Translations under genes and position numbers: made by a program
The notes under the pieces: model-generated
The model's input: the letters and a program-made list of their open reading frames with translations, nothing else
Told to the model about the DNA's origin: nothing
Databases searched by the model: none
Assembly (NCBI GenBank): GCA_021799355.1
Contig: JAJZAQ010000011.1
Location: 1 to 64,000, forward strand
Length of the DNA stretch: 64,000 bases
Direction: 5' to 3'
Source of the DNA: Pseudomonadota bacterium
GTDB lineage: Bacteria; Pseudomonadota; Gammaproteobacteria; Burkholderiales; Burkholderiaceae_C
Shown here: piece after piece, positions 9,197 to 20,804 of the stretch
Layout of the letters: each line of letters opens with the position of its first letter
Position numbering within the stretch: position 1 is the first letter of the stretch

Positions 9197-10284
9197 GCCG
9201 CCCCCTTGCTGCGCGCCTGCGCGCCGGTGGCAAGCAGCGGCCCGGGATACAGCGCCAGCAGCCGCAGGCAGCGCTGGCGGTGCGCCGCGCCGGTGGCCAC
9301 GGTCACGCGCTGCGCCCCGAGCTGCAGGCCATAGGGCACGCCGGCACGGTCGGCCGCCAGCACCCAGGCGCACAGCCGCGACAGCCGCGCCTCGGTGTCC
9401 AGCCGCGCCGGCAGCGCGGCGAAGTCCAGCCAGAGCTCGGCCTGTGCCAGCGGCTGCGCGCTGTCGCGGCTGGCGAGCTCGTCGCTGTGCGCGAGTTTTT
9501 TCCACAGTACCTGGCGCGGTGGGTCACCGCTGCGGTAAGGGCGCACGCCGTCGGCCTCGCCACCGCCGCGTGCCAGCGCCGGCCCCTTGCCCGGCGTGGG
9601 GCGCGCCGGCGGTAGCGGGGGCGCGGGGTGCTCGGCCGCCGGTAACACCAGCAGTTCGCCGTGCGGCTGCCAGCGGCTCCACGCGGTCCAGACGCCCAGC
9701 GGGTACTGGCTTTCCACGGTCAGCCGCGGCCAGGGCAGCAGGCCGCGCTGCGGTGGGGTCCAGTGCAGCGTGACCTGGGTGTCGCCGCCGCGGGGGCAGT
9801 CGGTCCAGACCCAGTCGCCGACCGGGTGCGGCCGGCCTGGCGCGGCGGGGCGGGCGGCGTCGGGCCGCAGCCCCAGCCCCCAGCGATCGCGCGTGCCAGC
9901 CTGCAGCAGCAGGCTCAGTGCGGCGGTCTGCCCCTGGTGCATCAGGCCGTCGCCTGCGCGTGCGCTGAGCGTCAGCCCGCGCAGATTGTGGTGCGTGACG
10001 TGCATGGCCATCAGCGCGCTGCCGGCGAGCAAAAAAGTCAGCAGATAGCCGAGGTTGAGCTGGTAGTTGATGCTCAGCACCAGTAGCACCAGCACCAGCG
10101 CGGCGAACATCCAGCCAGCTCGGGTGGGCAGGATGTAGACGTTGCGGTGCGTCAGCCGGGTGCTGCTGCCTGCGGGATGGCGCGCCGCCGCCCAGGCGTC
10201 GAAGCGGCGCGCCAGCGCCACGCGCAGCCGGCGGCGCGGCGTCGCTGCCGGGCGGGACGACATCGAATCGGCCGGGGAAGACAT
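9193..10284 (-). CDS. DUF58 domain-containing protein
   Basis: YILPTRAGWMFAALVLVLLVLSINYQLNLGYLLTFLLAG and GEADGVRPYRSGDPPRQVLWKKLAHSDELASR. Confidence 0.9.
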   Translation of the reverse strand: MSSPADSMSSRPAATPRRRLRVALARRFDAWAAARHPAGSSTRLTHRNVYILPTRAGWMFAALVLVLLVLSINYQLNLGYLLTFLLAGSALMAMHVTHHNLRGLTLSARAGDGLMHQGQTAALSLLLQAGTRDRWGLGLRPDAARPAAPGRPHPVGDWVWTDCPRGGDTQVTLHWTPPQRGLLPWPRLTVESQYPLGVWTAWSRWQPHGELLVLPAAEHPAPPLPPARPTPGKGPALARGGGEADGVRPYRSGDPPRQVLWKKLAHSDELASRDSAQPLAQAELWLDFAALPARLDTEARLSRLCAWVLAADRAGVPYGLQLGAQRVTVATGAAHRQRCLRLLALYPGPLLATGAQARSKGAA

Positions 10285-10314
10285 GGCGGCGGGACCTGCG
10301 CAGCGTCTGCCGCC

Positions 10315-11256
10315 CTACACCGCGACCTGCTCCAGCAGTGCCTGTGCGGCCTGCAGCGATGCGCTGCGGTTGACCACCGGGCTGTCCACGGTGCGCAGGC
10401 GATGGCCGACGACGGCAGGGAACACCCGTTGCACGTCGTCGGGGATGAGGTAATCGCGCTGCTGCAACAGCGCCCACGCGCGGGCGGCGCGCAGCAGCGC
10501 AAGACCGGCACGCGGGCTCAGACCTTCGGCAAACCAGCGGCCGTTGCGGGTGTGCAGCAGCAGGTCTTGCACGTAGTCGAGTAGGGCGGGCGCGGCATGC
10601 ACGGTCTGCACTTGGCGCTGCAGCTGCAGCAGCGAACCGGCATCGACCAGCGGCTGCAGTTCGGCGATGAGTTCGCGCCGGTCGCGGCCTTCGAGCAGCG
10701 CGCGCTCCGCGGCGCGGCTGGGATAGCCCAGCGAGATGCAGAGCAAGAAGCGGTCGAGCTGCGACTCGGGTAGCGCGTAGGTGCCGAGCTGGTCGAAGGG
10801 GTTTTGCGTGGCGATGACAAAAAACGGAGTGGGCAGCGCGCGCGTCTGGCCGTCGACGCTGACCTGGCGTTCCTCCATCGCTTCGAGCAGCGCGCTCTGC
10901 ACCTTCGGCCCGGCGCGGTTGATTTCATCGGCCAGCAGCACCTGGGCGAACACCGGGCCGGGGTGGAAGATGAATTCGCTGCGGTTGCGGTCGAACACCG
11001 ACACGCCCAGCAGATCGCCGGGCATCAGGTCGGCGGTGAACTGCGCGCGGGCGTAACGCAGCCCGAGCGCAGCGGCTAGGGCGTGCGCCAACGTGGTCTT
11101 GCCCACGCCGGGCAGGTCTTCGATGAGCAGATGGCCGCCTGCCAGCAGGCAGCACACCGCCAGTTCGAGTTGTTCGCGTTTGCCTTCGATGATGGTGTCG
11201 AGCTGATCGATCAGCCGGGGCAGCAGGGCAGGGTTCACGGCAGGCCAGGTGGGCAA
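10315..11256 (-). CDS. MoxR family AAA ATPase
   Basis: Walker A LPGVGKTT, Walker B VLLADEINRAGPKVQSALLEAMEERQVSVDG; downstream DUF58 and TgpA partners. Confidence 0.93.
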   Translation of the reverse strand: MPTWPAVNPALLPRLIDQLDTIIEGKREQLELAVCCLLAGGHLLIEDLPGVGKTTLAHALAAALGLRYARAQFTADLMPGDLLGVSVFDRNRSEFIFHPGPVFAQVLLADEINRAGPKVQSALLEAMEERQVSVDGQTRALPTPFFVIATQNPFDQLGTYALPESQLDRFLLCISLGYPSRAAERALLEGRDRRELIAELQPLVDAGSLLQLQRQVQTVHAAPALLDYVQDLLLHTRNGRWFAEGLSPRAGLALLRAARAWALLQQRDYLIPDDVQRVFPAVVGHRLRTVDSPVVNRSASLQAAQALLEQVAV

Positions 11257-11330
11257 AAGTGCAGCGCACTATGCTACGTGGGCGGCCCGCTTCGCGTGCG
11301 ACAAGACGACGGGCCGAGGAGACACCCCCC

Positions 11331-12263
11331 ATGACCACCGGCTTTTACACCCACGCCGACTGCACCCTGCACGAAATGGGTGCCGATCACCCGGAGTGCC
11401 CGCAGCGCCTGGCAGCGATCGAAGACCGGCTGATCGCCGCGCAAATCGCCCCCTGGCTGGAGCGCCACGACGACGCCCCGCCTGCCACGCTCGAAGCGCT
11501 GGAGCGGGCGCATTCGGCGCTGTATGTCAGCGGGCTGAGGCAGCGCGGCCACTTCGAGCAGGGCTACGAGTGGATCGACGCGGACACGCTGATGAACCCG
11601 TTTACCTGGCAGGCGGCCATCCGCGCCGCCGGGGTGGCCATCAGCGCCACCGATGCGGTGATCGACGGCCATCTGCAGAATGCGTTTTGCTCCATCCGCC
11701 CGCCCGGCCACCATGCCACGCGGGAGCGGGCGATGGGGTTCTGTTTTCTCGGCAATACCGCCATCGCCGCGCGCCACGCGCTGGACGTGCGCGGTCTGGA
11801 GCGCGTGGCCATCGTCGATTTCGACGTGCACCATGGCAACGGCACCGAAGACATCATCCGCGGCGACGCGCGCGTGCTGATGGTGAGCTTTTTCCAGCAC
11901 CCGTTCTACCCCTACACCCCGATCGAGACCGCCGACAATCTGCTCAATGTGCCGGTTCCGGCCTACACCCGCGGCGACGTCATCCGCCGCATCGTCAGCG
12001 AACAGTGGCTGCCGCGGCTGCGCGCGTTCGCCCCGCAGATGCTGTTCATCAGCGCCGGTTTCGACGCCCACCGCGAAGACGACATGGGGCAGATGGGGCT
12101 GGTCGAAGCCGATTACGCCTGGATCACCCGGCAGCTCGTCGACTTCGCCGCGGTGCAGTGCGAAGGCCGCATCGTCTCCTGTCTGGAAGGCGGATACAAC
12201 CTCAGCGCGCTGGGCCGCAGCGTGGCCGAGCATGTGCGCGTGCTCGCCGGGCTGGACGTCTGA
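11331..12263 (+). CDS. Histone deacetylase family protein
   Basis: CSIRPPGHHATRERAMGFCFLGNTAIAA; VDFDVHHGNGTEDI; SAGFDAHREDDMGQM. Confidence 0.93.
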   Translation: MTTGFYTHADCTLHEMGADHPECPQRLAAIEDRLIAAQIAPWLERHDDAPPATLEALERAHSALYVSGLRQRGHFEQGYEWIDADTLMNPFTWQAAIRAAGVAISATDAVIDGHLQNAFCSIRPPGHHATRERAMGFCFLGNTAIAARHALDVRGLERVAIVDFDVHHGNGTEDIIRGDARVLMVSFFQHPFYPYTPIETADNLLNVPVPAYTRGDVIRRIVSEQWLPRLRAFAPQMLFISAGFDAHREDDMGQMGLVEADYAWITRQLVDFAAVQCEGRIVSCLEGGYNLSALGRSVAEHVRVLAGLDV

Positions 12264-12281
12264 GGCCGCCCGCCCCGGTGG

Positions 12282-13775
12282 TCATTTGTGCAGATCGCCC
12301 AGGCAGAGGTATTTCATTTCGACGTATTCGTCGATGCCGTGGCGCGAGCCTTCGCGCCCCAGCCCCGACTGCTTGACCCCGCCGAACGGCGCGACCTCGT
12401 TGGACATCAGCCCGGTGTTGATGCCGACCATGCCGTATTCCAGCGCCTCGGCGACGCGGAAAATGCGGCCGACGTCGCGGCTGTAGAAATACGAGGCCAG
12501 GCCGAACTCGGTGGCGTTGGCCGCGGCGATGGCCTCCGCTTCGGTCTTGAAGCGGAACACCGGCGCCACCGGGCCGAAGGTTTCTTCTCGCGCGCACAGC
12601 ATGTCGGCGGTGACGTCGGCGAGCACCGTGGCCTGGTAGAAGCGCCCGGCGTAGGGCCCGGATTCGACCCGCTTGCCGCCGACCACCATGCGTGCGCCTT
12701 TGGACAGCGCATCGCTGATGTGGCGCTCGACCTTGGTCAGCGCCTGATCGTCGATCAGCGGGCCGAGGTTGACGCCTTCATCGAAGCCGTCGCCCACCTT
12801 CAGGCTGCCCACGGCCTGCGCCAGCTTGGTGACGAAGGCGTCGTAGATGCCGTCCTGCACGTAGAGGCGGTTGGCGCAGACGCAGGTCTGGCCGGCGTTG
12901 CGGTATTTGCTCGCCATCGCGCCTTCGACCGCGGCATCGACGTCGGCATCGTCGAACACGATGAACGGCGCGTTGCCGCCGAGTTCCAGCGACAGTTTTT
13001 TGATGGTCGGCGCCGACTGCGCCATCAGGATGCGGCCGACCTCGGTGCTGCCGGTGAACGACAGATGCCGCACCACCGGCGAGGCGCACAGCAACTTGCC
13101 GATGGCGATCGACCCGTCGGCATCTGCTGTGAGCACATTGAGCACGCCGCGCGGCATGCCGGCGCGGTGCGCGAGCTCGGCGGCGGCCAGCGCGGTCAGC
13201 GGTGTCTGCTCCGCCGGCTTGATCACCACCGGGCAGCCGGCGGCCAGCGCCGGCGCGACCTTGCGGGTGATCATCGCCAGCGGAAAGTTCCACGGCGTGA
13301 TCGCCGCGCACACGCCCACTGGCTGGCGCAGCACCAGCAGCCGCTTGGTCGCGTCCGGGCTGGGGATGGTCTCGCCGTAAACGCGCTTGGCTTCCTCGGC
13401 GAACCACTCGACAAAGCTCGCGCCGTACATCACTTCGCCCTTGGCCTCGGCCAGCGGCTTGCCCTGCTCGGCGGTCATCAGCCGCGCCAGATCGTCGGCG
13501 TTGGCCACCAGCAGGTCGAACCACTTGCGCAGGATGGCTGCGCGCTGCTTGGCGGTGAGCGCGCGCCACGCCGGCCAGGCGGCGTCGGCGGCGTCGATCG
13601 CCAGTTGCGCGTGCATCGGCTCGAGCGCCGGCACCTGCGCCAGTTCGGCATTGGTCGCCGGGTCGGTGACGGCAAAGCGCCGTGCCGAGTCGATCCACTG
13701 GCCGTCGATATAGGCTTGGGTTTTGAACAGGGAAGGGTCTTTGAGCAGCGATAGCGGGTTGGTGGGCCGGTTCAT
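12282..13775 (-). CDS. gabD: NAD(P)-dependent succinate-semialdehyde dehydrogenase
   Basis: ITPWNFPLAMITRKVAPALAAGCPVVIKPAEQTPLTA; ELGGNAPFIVFDDAD; NAGQTCVCANR. Confidence 0.9.
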   Translation of the reverse strand: MNRPTNPLSLLKDPSLFKTQAYIDGQWIDSARRFAVTDPATNAELAQVPALEPMHAQLAIDAADAAWPAWRALTAKQRAAILRKWFDLLVANADDLARLMTAEQGKPLAEAKGEVMYGASFVEWFAEEAKRVYGETIPSPDATKRLLVLRQPVGVCAAITPWNFPLAMITRKVAPALAAGCPVVIKPAEQTPLTALAAAELAHRAGMPRGVLNVLTADADGSIAIGKLLCASPVVRHLSFTGSTEVGRILMAQSAPTIKKLSLELGGNAPFIVFDDADVDAAVEGAMASKYRNAGQTCVCANRLYVQDGIYDAFVTKLAQAVGSLKVGDGFDEGVNLGPLIDDQALTKVERHISDALSKGARMVVGGKRVESGPYAGRFYQATVLADVTADMLCAREETFGPVAPVFRFKTEAEAIAAANATEFGLASYFYSRDVGRIFRVAEALEYGMVGINTGLMSNEVAPFGGVKQSGLGREGSRHGIDEYVEMKYLCLGDLHK

Positions 13776-13929
13776 GGCAACTCCGGTTGGCGGGGAGGGG
13801 CCGCCTTTCGCCGCTGACCCGCGGCAAACGGGCAGCGAAGACGAGGCGGCAAGCCCTAAAATCTAATCTTCCGCATCGCCACGCGCCAGAGCCATTTGGC
13901 CTGCCGCGCCGCAGCCACTGAACCGCTCC

Positions 13930-16683
13930 ATGAACGTCTCCGACATCCGCGAAAAGTTTCTCGCCTTTTTCGAATCCAAGGGCTCGACCCGCGTGCCCTC
14001 GTCGTCGCTGGTGCCGGGCAACGACCCGACGCTGCTGTTCACCAACTCGGGCATGGTGCAGTTCAAGGACGTGTTCCTCGGCCAGGACGTGCGCCCGTAC
14101 AAGCGCGCCACCACCGCGCAGCGCTGCGTGCGTGCCGGCGGCAAGCACAACGACCTGGAAAACGTCGGCTACACCGCGCGGCACCACACCTTTTTCGAAA
14201 TGCTGGGCAACTTCAGCTTCGGCGACTATTTCAAGCGCGACGCCATTGCCTATGCCTGGGAGCTGCTGACCACCGTCTACAAGCTGCCGGCGGACAAGCT
14301 CTGGGTCACGGTGTACGCCGAGGATGACGAGGCGTATGACATCTGGGCCAAGGAAGTCGGCGTGCCGGCCGAGCGCATCATCCGCATCGGCGACAACAAG
14401 GGCGCGCGCTACGCGTCCGACAACTTCTGGCAGATGGCCGACACCGGCCCGTGCGGGCCGTGCAGCGAAATTTTTTACGACCACGGCCCCGAAGTCTGGG
14501 GCGGCCCGCCCGGTTCGCCGGAGGAAGACGGCGACCGCTACATCGAGATCTGGAACCTGGTGTTCATGCAGTTCGAGCGCTACGCCGCGGGCGAGGAGCG
14601 CTTCGACCGCGAAGACCAGGCCAAGGCGCGCAAGCAGGCGGTCGAGGCCGAAGGCGGCATCGGCGTGGTGAGCAAGGACGGCACCGGGTACAAGCTCGCC
14701 ATCTTCCGCCAGAAGCCGCTGCCCAAGCCTTGCGTCGACACCGGCATGGGGCTGGAGCGCATCGCCGCGGTGCTGCAGCATGTGCACAGCAATTACGACA
14801 TCGACCTGTTCCAGGCCTTGATCCGCGCCGCGGCGCGCGAAACCGGGGCGCAGGACTTGGCGCATGCCTCGCTCAAGGTCATCGCCGACCACATCCGCGC
14901 CTGCAGCTTTTTGATCGTCGATGGGGTGATTCCGGGCAACGAAGGCCGCGGCTACGTGCTGCGCCGCATCGTGCGCCGCGCCATCCGCCACGGCTACAAG
15001 CTCGGCGTGCGCCAGCCGTTTTTCTACAAGCTCGTGCCCGATCTGGTGCTGCAGATGGGCGCGGCGTATCCCGAGCTGCGCGAAGCCGCGCACCGTGTGG
15101 CCGACGTGCTGCAGGCCGAGGAGGCGCGGTTTTTCGAGACCCTCGACAACGGCATGGCCGTGCTCGACGCCGAACTGTCCGCATTGCGTGCCGCCGGCAG
15201 CAATCTGTTGCCCGGAGAGTTGGCGTTCAAGCTGCACGACACCTTCGGCTTTCCGCTCGACCTCACGCAGGACGTGTGCCGCGAACATGGGGTGAAGGTC
15301 GACGAAGCCGCGTTCGATGCGGCGATGGCGCGGCAGCGCGAACAGGCGCGGGCCGCAGGCAAGTTCAAAATGCAGGCCGCGCTCGATTACGCCGGAGACA
15401 AAACCCGCTTCGAGGGCTACGAGCACCTGCTGGTCAAAGAGGCGAAGGTGCTCGCGCTGTACAAGGACGGCACCGCGGTGCCCGAGCTGCGCGAAGGCGA
15501 TGCCGGCGTGGTGGTGCTCGACCGCACGCCGTTCTACGCCGAGTCGGGCGGCCAGGTCGGCGACGCCGGGGTGCTGTTCGAAGGCGACTCCTGCGGCCTA
15601 CGCTTTGTCGTGCACGACACGCAAAAAATCCAGGCCGAGGTGTTCGGCCACCACGGGGTGCTGCAGTCCGGGCGGCTGAAGGTTGGCGAAATCGTCGCGG
15701 CGCAGGTCGACGGCGAGCGCCGCGCGGCGATCCGCCGCAACCACAGCGTCACCCACCTGATGCACAAGGCGCTGCGCGTGGTGCTCGGCGACCACGTGCA
15801 GCAGAAGGGCTCGCTGGTCGACGCGGACAAGACGCGCTTCGACTTCGCCCATGACGCGCCGCTGAGCGACGACGAAATCGCCCGCGTCGAGCGCCTGGTC
15901 AACGAGGAAATCCTTGCCAATACCGCAACGCAGGCGCGGGTCATGCCGATCGACGAAGCCAAACAGCTCGGCGCGATGATGCTGTTCGGCGAGAAATATG
16001 GCGACACCGTGCGGGTGCTGGACATCGGCAGTTCGCGCGAGCTGTGCGGCGGTACGCATGTGGCGCGCACCGGGGACATCGGGCTGTTCAAAATCGTGTT
16101 CGAAGGCGGGGTGGCCGCGGGTATCCGCCGCGTCGAGGCCGTGACCGGGCTGAATGCGCTGGCGTATGTGCAGAAGCAGGCGGCGCTGGTCGAGCGTGTG
16201 GCCCACACCCTCAAGGCGCCGGCCGAGGAGGCCGCGGACAAAATCGAACAGTTGCTCGAACAGCAGCGGCTGCTCGAAAAAGACCTCGCCCAATTGAAGG
16301 CGCAGCAGGCCGCCGCGCAGGGCGACGCGCTGGTCGCCAAGGCCACGCCGATCGGCAACACCCCGGTGCTGCTGGCGCGGCTCGACGGGCTGGACGCCAA
16401 GGGCTTGCGCGAAGCGGTCGACCGCATCAAGTTCAAGCTCGGCAGCGGGGTGGTGCTGCTGGCCGCGCGCGACGGCGACAAGGTGCAACTGGCCGCCGGC
16501 GTGACCGCCGACCGCGTGGGCCAGATCAAGGCCGGTGACTTGGTCAGCGCCGCGGCGCAGGCCGTGGGCGGCAAGGGTGGCGGACGGCCGGACTTTGCGA
16601 TGGCCGGCGGCAGCCAGCCCGAGCGCATCGACGCCGCGCTGGCGCAGGCGCGCAGCCTGCTGCAGCAGCGGCTGGGCGCGTAA
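13930..16683 (+). CDS. alaS: Alanyl-tRNA synthetase
   Basis: [51 protein letters not shown]; editing-domain [12 protein letters not shown]. Confidence 0.98.
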   Translation: MNVSDIREKFLAFFESKGSTRVPSSSLVPGNDPTLLFTNSGMVQFKDVFLGQDVRPYKRATTAQRCVRAGGKHNDLENVGYTARHHTFFEMLGNFSFGDYFKRDAIAYAWELLTTVYKLPADKLWVTVYAEDDEAYDIWAKEVGVPAERIIRIGDNKGARYASDNFWQMADTGPCGPCSEIFYDHGPEVWGGPPGSPEEDGDRYIEIWNLVFMQFERYAAGEERFDREDQAKARKQAVEAEGGIGVVSKDGTGYKLAIFRQKPLPKPCVDTGMGLERIAAVLQHVHSNYDIDLFQALIRAAARETGAQDLAHASLKVIADHIRACSFLIVDGVIPGNEGRGYVLRRIVRRAIRHGYKLGVRQPFFYKLVPDLVLQMGAAYPELREAAHRVADVLQAEEARFFETLDNGMAVLDAELSALRAAGSNLLPGELAFKLHDTFGFPLDLTQDVCREHGVKVDEAAFDAAMARQREQARAAGKFKMQAALDYAGDKTRFEGYEHLLVKEAKVLALYKDGTAVPELREGDAGVVVLDRTPFYAESGGQVGDAGVLFEGDSCGLRFVVHDTQKIQAEVFGHHGVLQSGRLKVGEIVAAQVDGERRAAIRRNHSVTHLMHKALRVVLGDHVQQKGSLVDADKTRFDFAHDAPLSDDEIARVERLVNEEILANTATQARVMPIDEAKQLGAMMLFGEKYGDTVRVLDIGSSRELCGGTHVARTGDIGLFKIVFEGGVAAGIRRVEAVTGLNALAYVQKQAALVERVAHTLKAPAEEAADKIEQLLEQQRLLEKDLAQLKAQQAAAQGDALVAKATPIGNTPVLLARLDGLDAKGLREAVDRIKFKLGSGVVLLAARDGDKVQLAAGVTADRVGQIKAGDLVSAAAQAVGGKGGGRPDFAMAGGSQPERIDAALAQARSLLQQRLGA

Positions 16684-16709
16684 GCCGCTGCTGCAGCAGG
16701 ATCGCGACT

Positions 16710-17930
16710 GTGGACTTGAACGGGCGCTCCATTCTGCTGGCCGTCAGCGGCGGGGTGGCGGCGTACAAGGCCGCCGAACTGTGCCGGCTGCTGGTCAAGG
16801 AGGGCGCCAGCGTGCAGGTGGTGCTCACCGCGGCGGCGGCACGTTTCGTCGGCGCGGCCACCTTCCAAGCGCTGTCCGGCCGCCCGGTGGTGACCGACCT
16901 GTGGGAGTCGCCGGTGGCCGACGGCATGCCGCACATCGGCCTCACCCGCGCGGCCGATCTCATCGTCGTCGCCCCGGCGACGGCCGACGTGCTGGGCAAG
17001 GCGGCGAACGGCATCGCCGACGATCTGCTGTCCACGCTGTTGCTGGCATCGAACAAGCCGGTGCTGTTCGCCCCGGCGATGAACCGCGAAATGTGGGCGC
17101 ATCCGGCCACGCAACGCAACGTCGCGCGGCTGCGCGAGGACGGCGCGCTGATCAGCGGCCCGGCTGCCGGCGAGCAGGCGTGCGGCGAGGTCGGCGAAGG
17201 CCGGCTGGTCGAGCCGGAGGATTTGCTGCAAGACATCGTCGCTGCGCTGCAGCCCAAGGTGCTGGCCGGCCGGCGGGTGCTGGTCACCGCCGGGCCGACG
17301 TTCGAGCCGATCGACCCGGTGCGCGGGCTGACCAACCGCTCCAGCGGCAAAATGGGCTACGCGGTTGCGCGCGCGGCGCGCGAAGCCGGCGCGCAGGTGG
17401 TGCTGGTCAGCGGCCCGACCGCGTTGGCTACGCCGCACGGTGTGCAGCGCGTGGACGTCGAAACCGCGCAGCAAATGTTTGATGCGGTGATGGCGCATAT
17501 CGCGCAGAGCGACGTGTTCGTTGCCGTCGCTGCGGTGGCCGACTGGAGGCCAGCGCAGACGTTGCCGCACAAGCTCAAAAAGCAAGAGGGGCAGCACGCA
17601 CCGGCGCTGGAACTCGCGCCCAACCCGGACATTCTCGCCAGCGTCGCGGCGCTGCCGGACGCGCCGTTCTGCGTCGGTTTCGCTGCAGAGAGCGACAAGC
17701 TGATCGAACACGCCGCGGCCAAGCGTGCGCGCAAGGGTGTGCCGCTGCTGCTGGCCAACCTCGGCCCGCAGACGTTTGGCCGCGACGACAACGCGCTGGA
17801 ACTGTTCGACTCCAGCGGTCACCGCCCGCTCGGCCGCGGCAGCAAAATCGACCTCGCGCGCCGCTTGATCGCCGAAATCGCCGCGCGGCTTCCGGCTAGC
17901 CCCGCGGGCGACGGCGGGTCGACAGGCTGA
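16710..17930 (+). CDS. coaBC: Bifunctional phosphopantothenoylcysteine decarboxylase/phosphopantothenate-cysteine ligase
   Basis: [58 protein letters not shown] start. Confidence 0.95.
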   Translation: MDLNGRSILLAVSGGVAAYKAAELCRLLVKEGASVQVVLTAAAARFVGAATFQALSGRPVVTDLWESPVADGMPHIGLTRAADLIVVAPATADVLGKAANGIADDLLSTLLLASNKPVLFAPAMNREMWAHPATQRNVARLREDGALISGPAAGEQACGEVGEGRLVEPEDLLQDIVAALQPKVLAGRRVLVTAGPTFEPIDPVRGLTNRSSGKMGYAVARAAREAGAQVVLVSGPTALATPHGVQRVDVETAQQMFDAVMAHIAQSDVFVAVAAVADWRPAQTLPHKLKKQEGQHAPALELAPNPDILASVAALPDAPFCVGFAAESDKLIEHAAAKRARKGVPLLLANLGPQTFGRDDNALELFDSSGHRPLGRGSKIDLARRLIAEIAARLPASPAGDGGSTG

Positions 17931-17968
17931 ACGGGCGGCGCTCCATTCCTTTTTCATTTCTTCTGCTC

Positions 17969-18424
17969 ATGACCACCGCCCGCATCGCCGTGCGCATCCT
18001 CGATCCCCGGCTGCGCGACCAGCTTCCCGCCTACGCCAGCGCCGGCAGCGCCGGCATGGACGTGCGCGCCTGCATCGACCAGCCGCTGACCCTGCAGCCG
18101 GGGCAGGCCGAGCTGATTCCCGCCGGCATCGCGATGCACATCGCCGACCCCAACCTCTGCGCGATGCTGCTGCCGCGCTCGGGGCTGGGGCACAAGCACG
18201 GGCTGGTGCTGGGCAATCTGGTCGGGCTGATCGACAGCGACTACCAGGGCCCGCTGATGGTGAGCTGCTGGAACCGCGGCAGCGCGGCCTACACCGTGCA
18301 GCCGCTGGAGCGCATGGCGCAGCTGGTCATCGTGCCGGTGGTGCGGGCGCAGTGGGAGGTGGTCGAACACTTCGAGGCCAGCGCGCGCGGCACCGGGGGC
18401 TTTGGCTCGACCGGCTCGCATTGA
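17969..18424 (+). CDS. dut: dUTP diphosphatase
   Basis: [58 protein letters not shown]. Confidence 0.97.
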   Translation: MTTARIAVRILDPRLRDQLPAYASAGSAGMDVRACIDQPLTLQPGQAELIPAGIAMHIADPNLCAMLLPRSGLGHKHGLVLGNLVGLIDSDYQGPLMVSCWNRGSAAYTVQPLERMAQLVIVPVVRAQWEVVEHFEASARGTGGFGSTGSH

Positions 18425-18434
18425 GGGCGCGGGC

Positions 18435-19016
18435 ATGGCGCGTCGCTGGGCCAAGGCGCTGGTGCGCCGCTTCGAGGCGATGCAGGACAGCCGCTGGCTG
18501 CGGCCGTTCGCCAAGTATCTCGCTCACCCGGCGCTGTGGAGCCTGAGCCGGCGCAGCGTGGCGATTGCCGTCGGCGCTGGGCTATTCGGCGGCCTGATTC
18601 CCGGGCCGTTCCAGATGCTGGTCGCCGGCATTCTCGCCGTGCTACTGCGCGGCAATTTCCCGATCGCGCTGGTCGTCACCCTCTACAGCAACCCGCTGAC
18701 CATCGTGCCGCTGTACCTGCTGGCGTACAAACTGGGCAGTGTGGTGACCCCGGCGCATGCCGCGCAGGCGCTGACCGCGCCGCCGGATTTCGACTGGCTG
18801 CATCTGGGCCAGTCGGTGGCGGCGCTGGTGCGCTGGGCGTGGCAATTGGGCACGCCGCTGTTCGTCGGTGTGCCGCTGCTGGCGGTGGTGCTGGGGATCG
18901 GCGGTTTTGCCCTGACCCGGCTGCTGTGGAGCCTGCATTTGCGCTGGGCGCTGCGTGCGCGCAGGGCGGCGCGGCGACGGCGCGAGCGGTTGCGGCTGGC
19001 GCGGCGTGCCGATTGA
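18435..19016 (+). CDS. DUF2062 domain-containing protein
   Basis: GLFGGLIPGPFQMLVAGILAVLLRGNFPIALVVTLYSNPLTIVPLYLLAYKLG. Confidence 0.85.
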   Translation: MARRWAKALVRRFEAMQDSRWLRPFAKYLAHPALWSLSRRSVAIAVGAGLFGGLIPGPFQMLVAGILAVLLRGNFPIALVVTLYSNPLTIVPLYLLAYKLGSVVTPAHAAQALTAPPDFDWLHLGQSVAALVRWAWQLGTPLFVGVPLLAVVLGIGGFALTRLLWSLHLRWALRARRAARRRRERLRLARRAD

Positions 19017-19035
19017 TCGCCGCATCCAGGCGGGT

Positions 19036-19548
19036 TCAGACGGGTTTGTCGCCTGGCAGGAACAGGCCGGCGTCGGCCGAGTCGAGCAGGGCGCTGCGTG
19101 CCTCGCGCTCGTCGGGGTCGGGATCGCGCACGTCGAGCACGGTGTATTCGATGCGCAGCGCCAGTCCGGCCAGCGGATGGTTGCCGTCGAGCAACACCTT
19201 GTCGTCGTGGATTTGCGTCACGGTGTAGAACACGCCGGGCTGGCCGGGCGTGCTGCCTTCGGGCAGTTGCTCGAATAGCATGCCCTCTTCGAGTTCGGCG
19301 GGAAACAGCGAGCGGTCTTCCACCAGCAGCAGCTCGGCGTCGTAATCGCCGAACGCATCCTGGGGCTGCAGATAGATGTCGCCTTTGTCGCCGACGCCTT
19401 TGCCGATGAGCTGTTCGGCCATGCGTGGCAGCAGATCGTCACCGCCGACGTAAAAATCGTCGCCTTCGGGATTTTCGTCGATCAGCTCGCCTTGCGAGTC
19501 CGTCATGCGCCAGGACAGGGTGGCGACAAGGCCTTCGGAAATTTTCAT
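19036..19548 (-). CDS. SlyD-like FKBP-type peptidyl-prolyl isomerase
   Basis: DDFYVGGDDLLPRMAEQLIGKGVGDKGDIYLQPQDAFGDYDAELL; NHPLAGLALRIEYTVLDVR. Met at 19548 chosen. Confidence 0.88.
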   Translation of the reverse strand: MKISEGLVATLSWRMTDSQGELIDENPEGDDFYVGGDDLLPRMAEQLIGKGVGDKGDIYLQPQDAFGDYDAELLLVEDRSLFPAELEEGMLFEQLPEGSTPGQPGVFYTVTQIHDDKVLLDGNHPLAGLALRIEYTVLDVRDPDPDEREARSALLDSADAGLFLPGDKPV

Positions 19549-19607
19549 GGGTATGCTCGCGGAATGAATGGAATGGCAGACGCCTGGGCGTTTGCCCGCA
19601 TTGGAAC

Positions 19608-20804
19608 ATGAGCCGTATGTCAACTTCGACGATTCAATGGGGAGAGTTCACCGTCGCGCGGTTTTTGCGCGACATCTGGCAGCGCAAGCCCCTGCTGCTG
19701 CGGCAGGCGCTGCCGGGTTTCAAACCGCTGCTCAGCCGCGCGCAACTCTTTGCCCTGGCAGCCGACGACGACGTCGAGTCGCGCCTGGTGCAGCGCGACG
19801 GCCGGCGCTGGCAGCTCGCTCACGGACCGTTCACCCGCAGGCAGCTGCCGTCGCTGCAGCAGCGCAACTGGACGTTGCTGGTACAGGGCGTCAATCTGCA
19901 CGTCGACGCCGCCAGCGACCTGCTCGAACAGTTCCGCTTCGTTCCCGACGCGCGGCTGGACGACCTGATGATCTCGTGGGCGAGCGACGGCGGCGGCGTG
20001 GGCCCGCATCAGGACGCTTACGACGTGTTCCTGCTGCAGGCCGCCGGTCGCCGGCGCTGGCGCATCGGCCCGGTGACCGACCCGACGCTGCAGCCGGGCA
20101 AACCGGTCAAGCTGCTCGCCCGCTTCGAGCCGGAGGAGGACTTCGTGCTCGAACCAGGCGACATGCTCTACCTGCCGCCCGGCTGGGGGCACGACGGCAT
20201 TGCCGTGGGCAACGATTGCATGACGTATTCCATCGGCTTTCGTGCGCCGCCACAGGGCGAACTGCTGCGCGAGGTGCTGTGGCAACTGGCCGAAAACCAG
20301 CCCGACGGCGCGATCTATACCGATCCGCCGCTGCGCCCGGCCGCGACGCCGGCATTGCTGCCGGCGTCGATGGTGCGGTTTGCCGCGCAGGCTTTCGCCC
20401 GCCTCAAGCCCGATGTAGCCGTGTTCGAATCGGCGCTGGGAGTGTATCTGACCACGCCCAAGCCGCAGGTGTGGTTCGAGGCGGCGCAGGCCGCAGCCGG
20501 AGCGTTGCGCCGCGCCTGCCTGCAACACGGTTGCCGCCTGGACCGGCGCAGCAAAATGCTCTACACCGCAGGCGCCGTGTTTTTCAACGGCGAGGTCGTG
20601 CCGGCCGAACTCGCCGGCTCGTCGCTGCTGCGCCGATTGGCGGACCAGCGTCGGCTCGACGCCGCGCAGGTCCAGACCGCGACGGCTGCCGAACTCGCCG
20701 CGATCGTCGCCTGGTGCGCGCAGGGCTGGCTGCACCCGGCGGCGACGGCCTCAGGCCAGGGGAGCGGTCGGCGTGCCGGCCAGGCGAATGACATCGGCGG
20801 CTGA
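19608..20804 (+). CDS. JmjC/cupin ribosomal oxygenase-like protein (YcfD/RoxA type)
   Basis: WQRKPLLLRQALPGF; GGVGPHQDAYDVFLLQAAGRRRWRIG; LEPGDMLYLPPGWGHDGIA. Confidence 0.88.
   Translation: MSRMSTSTIQWGEFTVARFLRDIWQRKPLLLRQALPGFKPLLSRAQLFALAADDDVESRLVQRDGRRWQLAHGPFTRRQLPSLQQRNWTLLVQGVNLHVDAASDLLEQFRFVPDARLDDLMISWASDGGGVGPHQDAYDVFLLQAAGRRRWRIGPVTDPTLQPGKPVKLLARFEPEEDFVLEPGDMLYLPPGWGHDGIAVGNDCMTYSIGFRAPPQGELLREVLWQLAENQPDGAIYTDPPLRPAATPALLPASMVRFAAQAFARLKPDVAVFESALGVYLTTPKPQVWFEAAQAAAGALRRACLQHGCRLDRRSKMLYTAGAVFFNGEVVPAELAGSSLLRRLADQRRLDAAQVQTATAAELAAIVAWCAQGWLHPAATASGQGSGRRAGQANDIGG

Noticed and set aside
7112-9334. 740-aa plus-strand ORF
   Set aside because: Antisense to the TgpA-like gene; no domain signatures; GC-driven artefact.
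12778-15426. 882-aa minus-strand ORF
   Set aside because: Antisense to alaS and out of frame with gabD; artefact of GC-rich coding.
15534-17957. 807-aa minus-strand ORF
   Set aside because: Antisense to alaS and coaBC, which have unmistakable motifs.
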